NCBI GenBank assembly: GCA_037176905.1
Contig: JBBBWG010009667.1
Coordinates: 9,887 to 73,886 of the forward strand
Length of the DNA stretch: 64,000 nt
Origin: Azolla pinnata
Lineage: Eukaryota; Streptophyta; Polypodiopsida; Salviniales; Salviniaceae
Direction of reading: 5' to 3'
The position numbers and the translations under genes were made by a program. Shown here one piece after another: positions 27,729 through 39,930 of the stretch (position 1 is its first letter; every line of letters starts with the position of its first letter). The notes beneath the pieces were generated by a model. The model searched no databases and was not told where the DNA came from. It was given only the letters and a program-made list of their open reading frames with translations.

Positions 27729-29057
27729 GCTGTGCGCTGATGATGTAACCGTAACCTGTCATCAATTTCACAAGCACCACAAAGTGCAACATTTCTTGTT
27801 TTATAAGGTCAGACTGCTGAATGTGGAACCCGAAATTAAAGGGCTCTTTGGATTTATGGCTGATTTCAACAGTTTTTTCATGGTGAGTGGTAATGATGTG
27901 TCTTACTGTGTAAACTGTTTCAGGTATTGTTTTGCTCTTGTTCGAGAAGAAGATTTTTTTAGCTCATCCAACTTTTCTACGGATGAGAAATATAATCCAA
28001 ATATTGTGTACAGAGACCAGGTATGTACATCATCTCTTTTTCTGAAGACTTGCTTACAAATCATCTCCAATTTTTAAGATTCAGACAACTAAGATATTGA
28101 AATACCTACACCAAATTTTAAATGCCTCGTCTTTTTTGTTAGAGATGCATGAACAGCCGTTTGGCAATTTGGAACTAACTATATATGGGTGATTCTATAC
28201 CAAAAAGGATCGGATTAGGTCCTGATAAAGGGAATTATATCATTGCTGACGTGAATCGGGTTATGAGACGTTGCTGCGTAATAACAAAGCGAAGATAAGT
28301 TGATATAACATTTGCCATGTTGCTGCAGAAGTCAAATGACCCGCAGTAGTCAGTCATCGTTTCTAAATGAGAACAAACTGTCATGGCCGCTTTTGTCAAG
28401 GTTGCAAGTATATATATTTACTCTTTCACACTTTGGAATGTTCTCAGCCAAATTCTACTCTAGCTTCACGTTCCTTGTGTTAGGACCATGCTTCTCCTAT
28501 TAATAATTACCGAAGAATGCATGGCGAGAATGAGGACCTGAATCTCAAGATGCAGGACGTATTCAACACAATCTCTAAATCTAACCACAGATCTAGTAGA
28601 GGATGATGGTCTGCCCTTCATCTAGGGGCATTGAAATGTAGTATCCAATCATTAACCCAAAGAGTGGGTTTTTTATGAGCGTTTTTTGTTCCTCTGCCCT
28701 GGTTTGGCAATCACTCCTGTACAAAAACTTTAATCATGAAAAGAAGAGCCCGCAACTGCATTCTAAATGATTTTAGCTTCAAGGCCATTTGTCGGGAATG
28801 AAACATATTTGCCAATGTTGGAGCAATTACTTTATTGTTCTTATTCTTTCCACCTGCATGAAGTGATGCCTGTCCTGGGAAATGTCGAGCAAAATTTGGG
28901 GAGAACGCATGCGAACAGGAATGTAAAACAATCAAAATCTGGAATCTTTAAGACCAGATTTGGTGTTCTCTTTCATCAAGTGTGTAGCTTTTTTCAATTC
29001 TAAATCTTTAAGACCAGTTATAGATAGATAGATAGATCGATTTTATATATATGTTAT
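27729..29057. other. 3' region between convergent genes, no gene recognised
   Basis: This is downstream of the helicase stop and probably begins with its 3' untranslated region. A frame at 27784-28077 follows the stop closely but matches nothing. The rest is AT-rich with a short TAGA run near 29018. No RNA gene is seen. Confidence 0.5.
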
Positions 29058-29500
29058 GGTAAAATCACCTTAAAACCCCTAACAAATTTGTTACTTTCCT
29101 TTTAACGCCTAGTTAAAATTAGAAATTATAGGTTACCACCTAGTTTTTATTATCTCAGTAAAGTTTAACGCACAACTAATTGATTAATGCTAAACTAATT
29201 GGATTTTGACATAAGTGAATCGATCGGTAAATAGCAGTACTAAGTATGAAACAGTTAGAGTAGATAGCAACAGGAAGATTAAAAATCAATGAACATGACA
29301 AAAGATACATGGAAGCAATTCGTAAGACATGGATAGAATCGAGTAGTGAGAAAACATTAAGAAGTAACAGTAGTAAGGAAAGGAATAAACTTAACTAGTT
29401 GGAATTACTCGGGCGTTAATTTTTAGTGAGATTAAACTAGGCATTATTTCAAATTTTCTAATATTGGTAGAGCTAAAACGTAATGTGTAAACTCATTCCC
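29058..29500. mobile_element. Long-TIR non-coding element (MITE-like), copy 2, diverged
   Basis: The left end carries CCCCTAACAAATTTG and TTTTAACGCCTAGTTAAAAT, close to copy 1. Near the right end are inverse-orientation echoes (GGCGTTAATTTTTAGTGAG, AAAACGTAATGTGTAAA). It is more diverged than copies 1 and 3, and its right edge is approximate. No coding frame. Confidence 0.6.
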
Positions 29501-30342
29501 ATGAAAATAAAGTAATCAGTCATTTTATTCTAAACGTTTAATGATTCATTCTTATAATAATTTCATCTATTGTAAACATTTGTTTATTACAAGGTGACAT
29601 TAAAAGAAAATACAAGGATAAAGAGGTGAGAAATAACATGAGAATTAAGTTAACACCAACAAAGACCATTCCGTTTTAGAAGAACTCGACAAGAACTCTA
29701 ATTTCCATCTTTGATCATTGTTAATCATTTCCCCCTTGGTATTATCTCTATGTTAGTAGTAGTTCTTTCAGATAATCATGTGTTTCATTGCCTTTCTCCG
29801 AAGATCTTCCAACTAAACCGGCAAAAGAAAATCTCATCCATAGAAGAGCTCTTCAATCACAGAAAATATATATTTTCTAGCTCATCGAGGGGCTTGAAAA
29901 TTTCTTGACACTGAGAAGAGCTCAAAAATAAAACCAGAAGTATCTACCCTTACGCGAAGTATGAAAACTCGTAAGTGGTTCATATAATCAAGAATATAGA
30001 GTAATTTATATTCACTCTCAACTTTCTACAGTGATGATGGGGCTTTTCCTCCAATCGGGGCAGCAGCAGCATGTATATTTAGATATATATATATACACAT
30101 ATTACCCAAGTAAAGTCAATATACATTGACAGTTTCGACAGTTTTTCTCTCTATATTTGTCTCCTATACACTTAAAGTATCTCTGGTGAAAGAGGGCTTC
30201 ACATAAAAGCTAGAGGCTCCCTAGATTTTATATAGCTGGATGATGCATTTCTTATCATAATATACTATGATGATGCTCTGTAAACCAATCCATATTCGCA
30301 TGCATTGATTACTCGTACCTGCTTTTCAGTACTCTTCTATCT
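29501..30342. other. 3' flank of kinesin-5 A
   Basis: On the minus strand this follows the kinesin-5 A stop and probably holds its 3' untranslated region. It includes an AT run at 30083-30095 and, overlapping it, the minus-strand octamer TGTATATA at 30097-30090. No gene is seen. Confidence 0.5.
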
Positions 30343-33300
30343 TTAATTTACAGCTGTCAGAGGAGACCTGATGTCGTTCTCTTTATCCTTGAGCAAAGAA
30401 GCATCAGTTGAGCTAGGTGTCTTCAACTCTCGAATAAGCCCACTCTTCTCGGATTGTAACGAATCCATGGTATCCAGCAGCCCCGACTCTTGCCTCCCTC
30501 CACTGCTTGACTCCTCTTCTGAACAGTCAGAAGAGACAACAGTAGCCTGCATTTCCTTGAATTGTTTGGACATTGTCTCAATGCTTGGAGCTCTCAGCGC
30601 TTCAATGAATTCCATGTCCACTATATCAATCGATTTCTTCTTCGGACTCAGCCCTGTTGATTGATCCTCCTGAAATTGAATTCAGCATTCACTTCAAGTT
30701 AAAGTCATCATTTTTATGTGGGAATTCTTTCACCACCCTTGCATTATGTGTAATTCTAAAATTCCATTCACATTTTTCAACACTCAAACTTGTTACCTTG
30801 AAAGATACATAAACCATAACAGCCTTACCACTCATATGCATTCATTTATGTGGATCCCTGAATGTAAATATTCCTTTTAACATTTTGTCCACATTAAGTG
30901 AAAGAAATTTACCAGATAATCGTTATTTAAACAGTCATCAGACTGGCATCGAATGTCCGATACTGCAGTTCTATGGCAGACACCAAGCTCTTGGGCAGTT
31001 TGAGATTGAAGGTCTACTGTAGCTAACATCGTTGACGTAGCGTGTTCATCAAGTCTTAAGCATTCTGTATACACACAAGGTTAAAGTATATCACTAACCA
31101 GCATTATGGTTAAATGAACGACAGCATTGAAGTTTTTTGGTCTGACTTTACCATCTATAGATTCTACAATTGCACCATTTCCAGACTGGGTGTCATTTTC
31201 AATTGAATTGCTCATCTCCTCCAATCTTGACAATAGAAGTGCATTCCCATAAACTCCTTGCCTGTATGTAAAAACAGATTTAGAGTTTTCAAGTGTGATT
31301 GTAAAGATTAATTGCTTCTATCTGCTCTGGTATAACTGGTCAGGTTGTAAAGGTTAGAATGCGCACTTGACTATTAGATCAATTCCAAGATGATTATCCT
31401 TTTCTAACTGTTGGATGGACTCTTGTGTATGCTTCCAGCATCCTCTAGCTTCATTTGCTTTTTGTTTGCTGAATGTGCAAAAACAGTAAGTTAACAAATT
31501 ATCCCAAAAAATGCAGCATGGAATGTCAACAGAACACTGGAAAACAAAATTATACCAATGCTCGATTTGATCTAGCAGACAGTCCTGGCTAGATATCAAA
31601 TTGCTAGCGGTATCAACAAAGTGATCCTCAGATTTATTAATATAAGCATTCCACTGGCTATGCGATTCTGCACTCGCATCACAAATCTGCTGTAGATCTT
31701 GCTGCAAGGAACTTGACTTTTTGGATGTAGACTCCCTTATCGCTTTGAGTTTAGACTTTATCTGTAGACGAAAGTGTGGTTAAAATTTGCAATGTCATTC
31801 ATGACAAACAGAAGATGTGTACAATCCATCACATGACTAACCATTTCTGATTTGCGTGAGGTTGCTGTAATGATCATTTCAGTAACCTTTTCTATCAACA
31901 TAGTTTGCTCTTCTCTTGCAATTTCCTAAACATTAAATGTGAATTGAGAAAAATGGTGTGCAAAAGAGAATAATGAGGTCCAATCAATAATAACTGTCTG
32001 CTAATATGGTGTGCAAAAGTGGTGATGTGGCTCAATGAAATAACTGTGCAGTTTCTGACCTCGTATGTTTGTTCGAGGTCATTAAGGCTCCCATGTAAGT
32101 CTTCATGGTTCTGTGCCACAGATCCACTCAATTTATCGATCTTATCTCCTTGTCCATCAAAGAAAGCTATCAACTTCTTTGACATCTCTCTTGAAGCATC
32201 AATGCTTAATTGCGCTTTCTGCAGAAAATATATTGTAGTTTAGTAAGTAAAATCAAGATAAATACCAACAGCTACAGTAAGATTAATACCTTGGATTTAC
32301 CTCTTTTTGCTGGCAGATCAATGTTCTTATGCCGTCTTGTTGACAAGTAAACATGGTTTCAACATCTTGAAACAATCTTTCAGCTTCAGAAACAGAAGCT
32401 GCAAGAACCTACGAAATACACAGCGAATGATTGATCAAAAGGGTTTCGCAACTGCTGACTAAAAAAGTCAAACTGAATGACTTTAGTACCTTTTCCAGGG
32501 CCGAACCATGAGCAGAGATATTGGAATTTACTTTCTCAAAAATTGAGGTCGAGTCTTTTTCATGAGAACATGCCAGCTCACTAATGCTTTTCAGCCCAGA
32601 GGAAAATGAGTCCTTTATGGTCATTGATCTCTGCCTGAGTGTGTCAATTAACTAAGGAAGAATATATGTTTCGCTTAGTATTCATGCAGAGCCATGGCAT
32701 AGCACAAACAATTACATTAATAACCCAGGCATAGTCATGACATAGGAGAAACAAAAGAAATTTCTACCTCCACTTTTGTAGCCAGAAAAGATGTCATTTG
32801 TGCCTGCATTTGATGCAAATACTGTTGCTGTTGTTCAATCGAAACTGTTACTGAATCATTCAATGCCACCAGTTTGTCACCAAGATTTTTATGAAACATC
32901 TGCAACATTTGGCGATTGTTCATCTCCAGCTGGTCTTTCCGATCTGGAGAATCATGTTCCATTAAGATTGCTGACCAGGAAAATATTTGGAATGGCACTA
33001 TTATTAAATACATCGTCACCATACCAATCTTAAAATGAAGCGCTTCAATCTCAGAGGCACAGTCTTTTACTTGACATTGAAGACTCTCAGATTGTTTAAC
33101 CAGAGCATCCTCTGAATGAAAGCAAGATTTCAGAAATCCAATTACCAGAAAATTTTCTAATGGATATATATTCAACCTACCAGATTGCTGATACTTGGAG
33201 ATTTTATATTCTTGCTCTTTAATAATATACTGAGCTTGATTCATTTGGCTTTTTGCTTGAGTCAATTCATTCTGGGTTTCATACAGTAACCTCTATATAC

Positions 33301-36300
33301 AAGGAATTCCATTCAAATATAAGGTTATTCATGTAAATTGGCTTTAAAATTTCCCATTAAATACAAAAACTGTGTAAAGGATACCTGACTTTCATTGAGC
33401 TTGGTATCCAAATCCTCACATCGGCTTTGTTCAAAATCAAGTGATTCTTGCAAAGAATCTATTATCTGTGGAACAAAGACAAATTAACTGAGCTAATTCC
33501 ATTAGCTGTGAGCAAGTCATCAATATAGTATGCCAAAAATCGCTTACCTTGTTCTTTGTTTCAAGCTCAAACTCCATGGATTCGATCTTTTCAGACATAG
33601 CCTAAAATAATGCAAGCAAGAAACGGTTTTGAATCCAACCAAATTATCTAGCAATATGGAAGTATACTGGATGCCCGTTAATTATGATGTGCAATACCTT
33701 CTTCTCGGCCTCTTCTTGATAGTAACGTTCCCGGGGCAGGTATACACCATTCTTTTCACGGGCAGCATTGATCTCTATCAGACACGAAGTCCAAGTATCA
33801 GTTCCCAAGAGCTTGCTTTCATCAGCATCAAACACAAAAAGTTATGACACAACCCCACCTGCTTTAAGTTTTTCCATTTCACTGTAGATATCCTTGATCA
33901 TTGCAGACTTCATCATTCTTTGATTAATCTGGTGAAGACAAGGATATTTTCACGTTTTCCAGCAAGTATATGATTATTGATATCAATCTAAATTGAGGGA
34001 ACCTTACCTCTGGCTTATTCTTAATGTTCTTTGCCCTGTGCGCATAATCAAGGGTGCTTAGGGTCTCCTCTAAACAGAGGACAGAGGGTGACACAGTTGC
34101 AATCACACAAGTCTTAGTCTTTCCCCCCAACGAATCCCTGAGCAGTCTTGTAAGCTTGCTATCCCTGAAGATTCAGTTGCAAATGAGCTATTTCAGTGAA
34201 ACTTCAGTAGAACCACTTCACACGTTTATGTCAGAAGTGTATGAACAATTCAAAAACATACCTATATGGTATATGGCCTAGATGTTCCACGAGTGCTGTG
34301 ATTACCCGCCCAAGAGTCAATAAGCTCTTGTTAATTTCCCCAGCTTCTCTTGCACGACTCTGCAAAAGCATCAAACCTTTTCTTTAGGGAAAATAAAGTA
34401 CATGCAGAACATCAATTGTATACATGGTTACTGGAACAAAATTTAACATTATGTTTGCTATCTCATAATGCTGATGCACGCACATCTCTTGCACCGGACC
34501 GAGATATATTCTCTGATCCAGCCAAGTCGACCAAGTTGAGCTTCCCGCATTTTAAAAGCTCCTCGCCTTCAGGTGTGGCTTCCTTGATATGTATTGTGAT
34601 CGAAAAGATGGAGTGGGAACGGCTGAACATCAACATAAAAAGTTTCTTTATGAGTTCTTGTGTCGTGTGCCACCACAGAGGCTATGTTAACTGTGACCTT
34701 ATTGCATCAAGTCGAAAATCAGATGAAGACCACCAATTCCATAGAGCGAAGTGACAATTATAGAGACCCCATTGAACACATGCCATTCTTAAAACTCGAT
34801 AAAGCAGATGACAGAGCTTAGAAAATAAGCCAAATTTCCCATACAATAGAGGCTTCCTAGATATTGTATTGACCAAGAGCAACATCACCCACAGAAACGC
34901 AATTAACATGATGGAGATTGATTCCAGAAATTCCAATCCAGGCCGACTAGCATGAAATCAAAATTGCAACTTTAAAAAGACTATAGATGACCCAACAATG
35001 ATTTCTACCTGCTTTGCTTGTTCAACAATGTCTCTGCAGTCCTGCGCTTTGCAGAGCCTCGCTCAAGCAGACTATAAATCTCTGTCGCACTGTAAACAAT
35101 CTCTTCTTCCAAACCTCTCACCAACACGCCACCTTTGCCATCCTCCATTAAAGCTATGGGCTTCTTCTGTTTATCATCTATGATTGACCTGTTCATCAGA
35201 TCGTCAGGAGCCAAGAGATCGGTGATTTCTTCATTGTATAACTCCAGAAACGTGACCTTCATGCTGTACTCCGCATTCTGTGCTTCCAAAGTATCCACTA
35301 TTTGCTGCACAGCCCGAGGAATGACTCCAGCATCTACAGGCATCTCTGTGTCCTAAATAAAGATGTTTGGCTACAATTTTAGTATTTAGACGGGCAAATC
35401 TGGTAATGTAGATGGAAGGAAAAGAAAAGAAGCAGGGTACAGCTTCCTGCTTCCATTTCCTTCCATGACAAATGTGTGGGCACATATATGCACATGAAAC
35501 CCATATATAAACGTAATCTCGGTATTCTTTTCCAAGAATCGAATGACAATTTCTGTCTGCTAAGCAGAGGAGTAACTGGTAAATAATCTGATGTTGAAAT
35601 GGAGAAGAGATAGCATCTCTATATGAAGTCACAAAGAAAAACAATAAAGACACCAGTTTCCTATTATATATGCGCATTACATGAAACCACACCATTCCAT
35701 CTTCATAGGTATATAACCTTTAAGTACCTGTGCCCTTGCTTATGTGAAGGAATACAACAAAATGGAACCTTCAATTGCTTTTCCGCCCTTTTATGAATGT
35801 GACTTTCTCGTTCTCCCATGGTGATAGGGATACTAAAGGAAAGGTAGAACTGAGGCCTCTACGTGCCAATGTAAAGATATACAGTCAACTTCAAGCCTCC
35901 TATTTTCATCCATAATGCTATGGATGTGATTTTCCTGTTACTGCATGTATTATGCATATCAAAGGATAGATCTAATCAAACTAACTAGCCTGTGCGAGGT
36001 GAACGAAAACAAGTCACAAATGGATTTAGATTTCACTTCTGTGACGATATGGATAGTGATTTTATTGTGATGAGGATATAAGAAAAGATGTCACAGAATT
36101 GGAGGAATACACCATAAAAATGAAGTTGTCATTCGCATTCCATGGTGCTATGGATGTCAATTTCCTCGTACATTGCTTCCATGATAATAATGCAAAGGAA
36201 TTCCTGGATATACATTCTAAGAAAACATAGTGGAAGGAAGGAGGTTCCGACCTTTGTTTTCTTGCCGTTTCCTTCCATTGTGAAGGTCTTCCCAGTCCCT

Positions 36301-37107
36301 GTCTGTCCGTAAGCAAAAATCGTACAATTGAACCCTTCCAGGACTTCGTTCACTATAGGAACAATGGCTTGCTCGTACAGATCTTGTTGCCGAGCTTGAG
36401 GTCCAAACACCTGTGCATCACAAGAAAGCCATATACAACGAGCTGAAGCTCAGAAATCTCCATTAGACCTACAAATAACTAATCTTGTTTTCGAAGATAT
36501 TCGTATTGATCGGCAACGTTAGAGAGACATAACAAAACCAAAATGCAGAACTCATAAATGATCATAACTACGTATCACTGCCCTACCTCCATATATCTTC
36601 CTATTCCTGTCCTATCTCCATATATCTTCGTTTGAATAAAGAGGGAAAAAGAGAGCCGCAGGGAGGGAGGGAATGCAAAAGAAATGCAGAGAAAGAGAGA
36701 AAAAAATGCAGAGTGTTCCGCCCTGACCTTGTCGAAGGTGAAGGTACGGTCGATCTGCTTGGAAGCAATGTTCAGGTTAACAGTGACTTCTCTGCGCTGG
36801 TCGTTGCAGGAAATAACCTGAGGAGCATTTGCTCGTAGCTCTTCTTCGCTGAAAGGCCTGTGTTTTTTGAAGAGAGACGCTATGCGTAAGGAAGGAAAAT
36901 CAAGCGATGGTGGGACAGGGAGAGAGGGAAAGAGAGAGAGCAGTCGAAATGGAAAGGCGTGGAGTGCTGCTTCCTCTCAACCTACCTGCATCGGAGAAGG
37001 ACCTGGACATTCACGCCTTTGTCTTTGTCTTTGGATTCGATGGATCGGGGTCCCATGGCGGAAGCGGGGCTAGTGGGGAAGAGGACGGTGGGAGGAGGGG
37101 GAGCCAT
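30343..37107 (-). CDS. KIN5: Kinesin-5 (BimC/Eg5 family) motor, copy A, 1,071 aa
   Basis: Kinesin-5 forms bipolar tetramers that slide antiparallel microtubules in the spindle and phragmoplast. Exons (minus): 37107-36986, 36857-36728, 36410-36252, 35352-35009, 34622-34484, 34359-34262, 34164-34008, 33928-33859, 33774-33698, 33601-33548, 33465-33385, 33292-33181, 33111-33025, 32943-32768, then about eight further stalk exons to 30914, and 30669-30343. The frame stays open from the ATG to the TAA after PLTAVN. The N-terminal motor has [12 protein letters not shown]-loop [21 protein letters not shown] (switch I) and LVDLAGSE (switch II), then the neck, a long coiled-coil stalk and a tail with LSPKKK and EALRAPS. 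The BimC-box position has Ser-Pro where copy B has Thr-Pro. The ATG at 37107 is the first in frame; upstream is GCC-repeat DNA. It lies head to head with copy B, 11 kb away. Confidence 0.95.
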
Positions 37108-37468
37108 TGGAGCTGGAAGAAGAAGAGCGGCGGCGGCGGCGGCGGCGGCGGCGAAGGGGAGGAAGGAGGAGGACGAAGAAGGCGACAACGGCGATGGCGA
37201 TGGCGGCGGCCGATGATGACGTTGATGCTGGCCGATGATGATGTTGGGAGTGGCGTTTGCGGAAGAGCTTCTTGGCGTTAGAGGCGGCGGCGATGGCGAT
37301 GGCGATGATGGTGCTTCTGTTGGCGTTGGCGATGGCGATGATGATGCTTCTGACGGCGTTCGCGGCGATGGCGAAGGCGAAGGCGATGGCGATGGCGAAG
37401 AAGAAGAAGAAGAAGAAGAAGAAGACGATGAAGACGAAGACGAAGAAGAAGAAGAAGAAGAAGAAGAA
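37108..37468. repeat. GGC, GAT and GAA microsatellite-rich leader/promoter of kinesin-5 A
   Basis: A GGC run (about 37126-37152), scattered GGCGAT units (37190-37400) and GAA/GAC runs (37398-37468) lie directly upstream of the kinesin-5 A start. Frames through these repeats give only homopolymer peptides, so this is leader or promoter DNA. Confidence 0.8.
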
Positions 37469-37990
37469 AGAATTTGAAATAGTTCACGGAAAAAGAAAAT
37501 AAAAAATAAATAAAGAATTCGAAATAGTTCACGAAAAAGAAAAGAAAAAATAAATAAAGAATTTGAAATAGTTCACGGAAAAAGAAAACCAAACAATAAA
37601 TAAAGAACTCGAAATAGTTCGCGGAAAAAGAAAACCAAAAAATAAATAAAGAATTCGAAATAGTTCGCGGAAAAAGAAAATAAAGAATTCGAAATAGTTC
37701 GCGGAAAAAGAAAAGAAAGAAATAAATAGAGAATTTGAAATAGTTCACGGAAAAAGAAAACCGAACAATAAATAAAGAATTCGAAATAGTTCGCGGAAAA
37801 AGAAAACCAAAAAATAAATAAAGAATTCGAAATAGTTCGCGGAAAAAGAGAACCAAAAAACAAAAACAAAAAGGAATTCCAAACGAAAACGGAAATAAAT
37901 ACGGAATTCGAAATAGTTTACGAGAAAATAAACCGAAAAAAAAAGAGGAATTCGAAATAGTTTTCACGGAAAAAGAAACCAAACAAAAAA
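37469..37990. repeat. Minisatellite of about 45 bp, eleven units, upstream of kinesin-5 A
   Basis: The core GAATTCGAAATAGTTCGCGG followed by an AAAAAGAAAACC-type spacer and AATAAATAAA recurs about every 35-47 bases. Copies begin near 37469, 37515, 37559, 37604, 37649, 37686, 37730, 37776, 37823, 37903 and 37948. The last two are the most diverged. A long minus-strand frame crosses it, but it reads only repeated hydrophobic peptide and is an artefact of the array. Confidence 0.93.
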
Positions 37991-38249
37991 AGAAAAAAGA
38001 ATTTGAAAAATAGCAGCACAACATTTTTTTTATTCTATATCTTACTTACATTTTTAATTTCCAGGAAAATTCGAGTAAAATCGGACCGTTTTCCGATTTC
38101 CGGGAAAACAATCAATAAAGTGCCACGTCACACCGTATGAAAATACGATACGGCCGACCGTAGGCCACTCCGTATATACTGATCCGTATTCGTATACGCC
38201 GTATACTTATCTGTTTATTTGTTGATTTGTTTTGTTTATTTATTTGATT
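37991..38249. other. Spacer with dense TACG/CGTA motifs
   Basis: At about 38130-38210 motifs such as CCGTATATAC, CCGTATTCGTATACG and CGTATAC cluster, giving short overlapping palindromes. They resemble the longer TACG-rich tract near 47220. No gene. Confidence 0.5.
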
Positions 38250-38695
38250 ACCCGGAAAACGTCTCAAGCTACATTTAAACGCCTACTAAAATTGCAAAAC
38301 ATTGCAAATTAATGCCTAGTAAGGATTTATACATTTCCCTAATCGCCGTTCGTCCTGTGATTAAGCCATGATCTCGATCTTCCCCGATGTAATTAGGCCA
38401 TCGTCTCAATCGCTCGATCTAATTACCGCGGATTCTGTAATATTGACTGGAACTGTTCTCGGCAAAGCGGTCTCCGTTCTCAACTGACCTCCGATTTTGG
38501 TCGAACCCTGATTCGAGCAACCCTGACCTCCGATAATTAACATCATCACGGGGTATCATGGTTATGACTTAATCAGTGCGAACGCAGATTAGGAAACAAC
38601 AATATTAAGAATCGGCTTTAATGTGCAGGTTCTCGTTTTTAGTATGCGTTAAAATATAATATATAATTTTGTCAGGCATTTTTTGGTAATTTTTC
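38250..38695. mobile_element. Long-TIR non-coding element (MITE-like), copy 3
   Basis: The left end has TTTAAACGCCTACTAAAATT. The right end has TTTTTAGTATGCGTTAAAAT and TTTTGTCAGGCATTTTTTGG, whose reverse complement matches the left end of copy 1 and the right end of copy 1 in direct order. Length matches copy 1. No coding frame inside. Confidence 0.72.
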
Positions 38696-38968
38696 CTACT
38701 TACTTGTCTATTTACATATATGCTTACATTTATGTTTACTTACTTGATTATTATATGCATTTTTACATCATATTATTCAAACATATGACATATACATACA
38801 ACAGCTTGGATCGTAATAATTATTCGTCGAAGCGAAATCGAATGTTTAGTTAACATACAATACTTGTTGATACTTTAAATGATAGGTATATCGACGTTAA
38901 AAAAAACGACTTGCGACATTTGTTACCATCGCAAGTCATCGGAGCCACCAAGTTGCAATCGATCAGGC

Positions 38969-39007
38969 ATGCATGCAAGCCACGTGAGAGCTAGATTAGT
39001 ATAAAAG
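38969..39007 (+). promoter_or_regulatory. RY motif, G-box and TATA box cluster
   Basis: CATGCATG (about 38969) is followed by CACGTG at 38981-38986 and GTATAAAAG at 38999-39007. RY plus G-box plus TATA in so short a span is the arrangement of seed-specific promoters bound by B3 (ABI3/FUS3) and bZIP factors. No recognised gene follows. Confidence 0.5.
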
Positions 39008-39202
39008 GGCAGCTGATCTCGACATCGAATCATTCCAATTCAATGCCGATTTTTAACACTCTTATATGCCAAGTCTCCTGGTAATAAATATACTGCTATT
39101 GAAATTCTGTGTATTCAGTCATCGGTTATTATTAGAAAGCCGAAACGAATGGCGAGAACGCAACGACGGGAATGAATATATCCAAAAGGAGACATTGTGG
39201 TC

Positions 39203-39550
39203 ATGGCCCGAAGCGAGGAGTCTTGGGTTTGTCAGTTCTCCCAACATACTGTTCCACCCACAATGTGTTTGTTTTCTATTGGTCCGAAATCCGCGTCCAA
39301 TAACCTAATGATAAGATCTTCTCATCGAGAAGAAAAGGGAGAAGAAAAAAGGTCATTCAGTGTCTTCGCCAGAACTGGAACGGAAACACTCTTATCAGAT
39401 ATCGTCGAGTTTCTAATATTCCAAAATATTGGCATCGAGAGGATGTGTCTGACAAAGCAAACCTTCGGAGCTCTGATTCGTGGAATGGAAAGATGTATTC
39501 AAAGCATGAACACCGAAATATCAACGAATCGAGAAGGAACGCGTGGATGA
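39203..39550 (+). CDS. Unrecognised 115-codon open frame downstream of the promoter-like cluster
   Basis: This frame opens MARSEESWVC about 200 bases after a TATA box and runs 115 codons. It matches no family I know. It has no obvious signal peptide, membrane segment or repeat. Its only support is position behind an RY/G-box/TATA cluster. A shorter frame with a hydrophobic start (MPSLLVINILLL, 39066-39308) overlaps it in another frame and is an equal candidate. Either may be chance. Confidence 0.15.
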   Translation: MARSEESWVCQFSQHTVPPTMCLFSIGPKSASNNLMIRSSHREEKGEEKRSFSVFARTGTETLLSDIVEFLIFQNIGIERMCLTKQTFGALIRGMERCIQSMNTEISTNREGTRG

Positions 39551-39930
39551 GTAACACGTTTCATCGTGGATTACAAACATGGGAAAGCTAGTGGTGTCTC
39601 GAGCAGCTTATACCTCATTTAAAGGCGGTAATACTATATACAACTATCAAACAATCATGGTTGGAAGTCGCTACTTCCAATTTATTCGATATTTGTCACT
39701 ACTGAGATCATGACCAATCTGGTCTGAAAGCAATGGGTTATCCAGATCTGAGCCTTGCAAATCGATCTGACAATAGGTCAGGATGAGAAAACAGATGGTT
39801 TGACGGTTGACTGCATTATGATTACCTAAATCCAATCATTTGAGCTCGATCTGCAGAGATGGATTGATTTGACAATCGATCGCATAGTGCGTTGGCTTCA
39901 AATATGAATATAACAAGGAAATGGGTGGAT
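39551..39930. other. Spacer, nothing recognised
   Basis: Unique-looking sequence between the small open frame and the GATCGAGC minisatellite. No gene, RNA or clear regulatory site seen. Confidence 0.4.

Noticed and set aside
37108-37188. Poly-Ala N-terminal extension of kinesin-5 A
   Set aside because: No ATG opens it; it is GCC-repeat leader DNA upstream of the true ATG at 37107.
37278-38024. A 248-codon minus-strand frame with repeated Phe/Leu-rich peptide
   Set aside because: It is read through the 45-bp minisatellite and the adjoining GAA/GGC runs; periodic sequence without stops yields such frames by chance.
38080-38096. AACGG motif as an M-phase (MSA) element for kinesin-5 A
   Set aside because: A single short motif almost 1 kb upstream is expected by chance; no cluster is seen.
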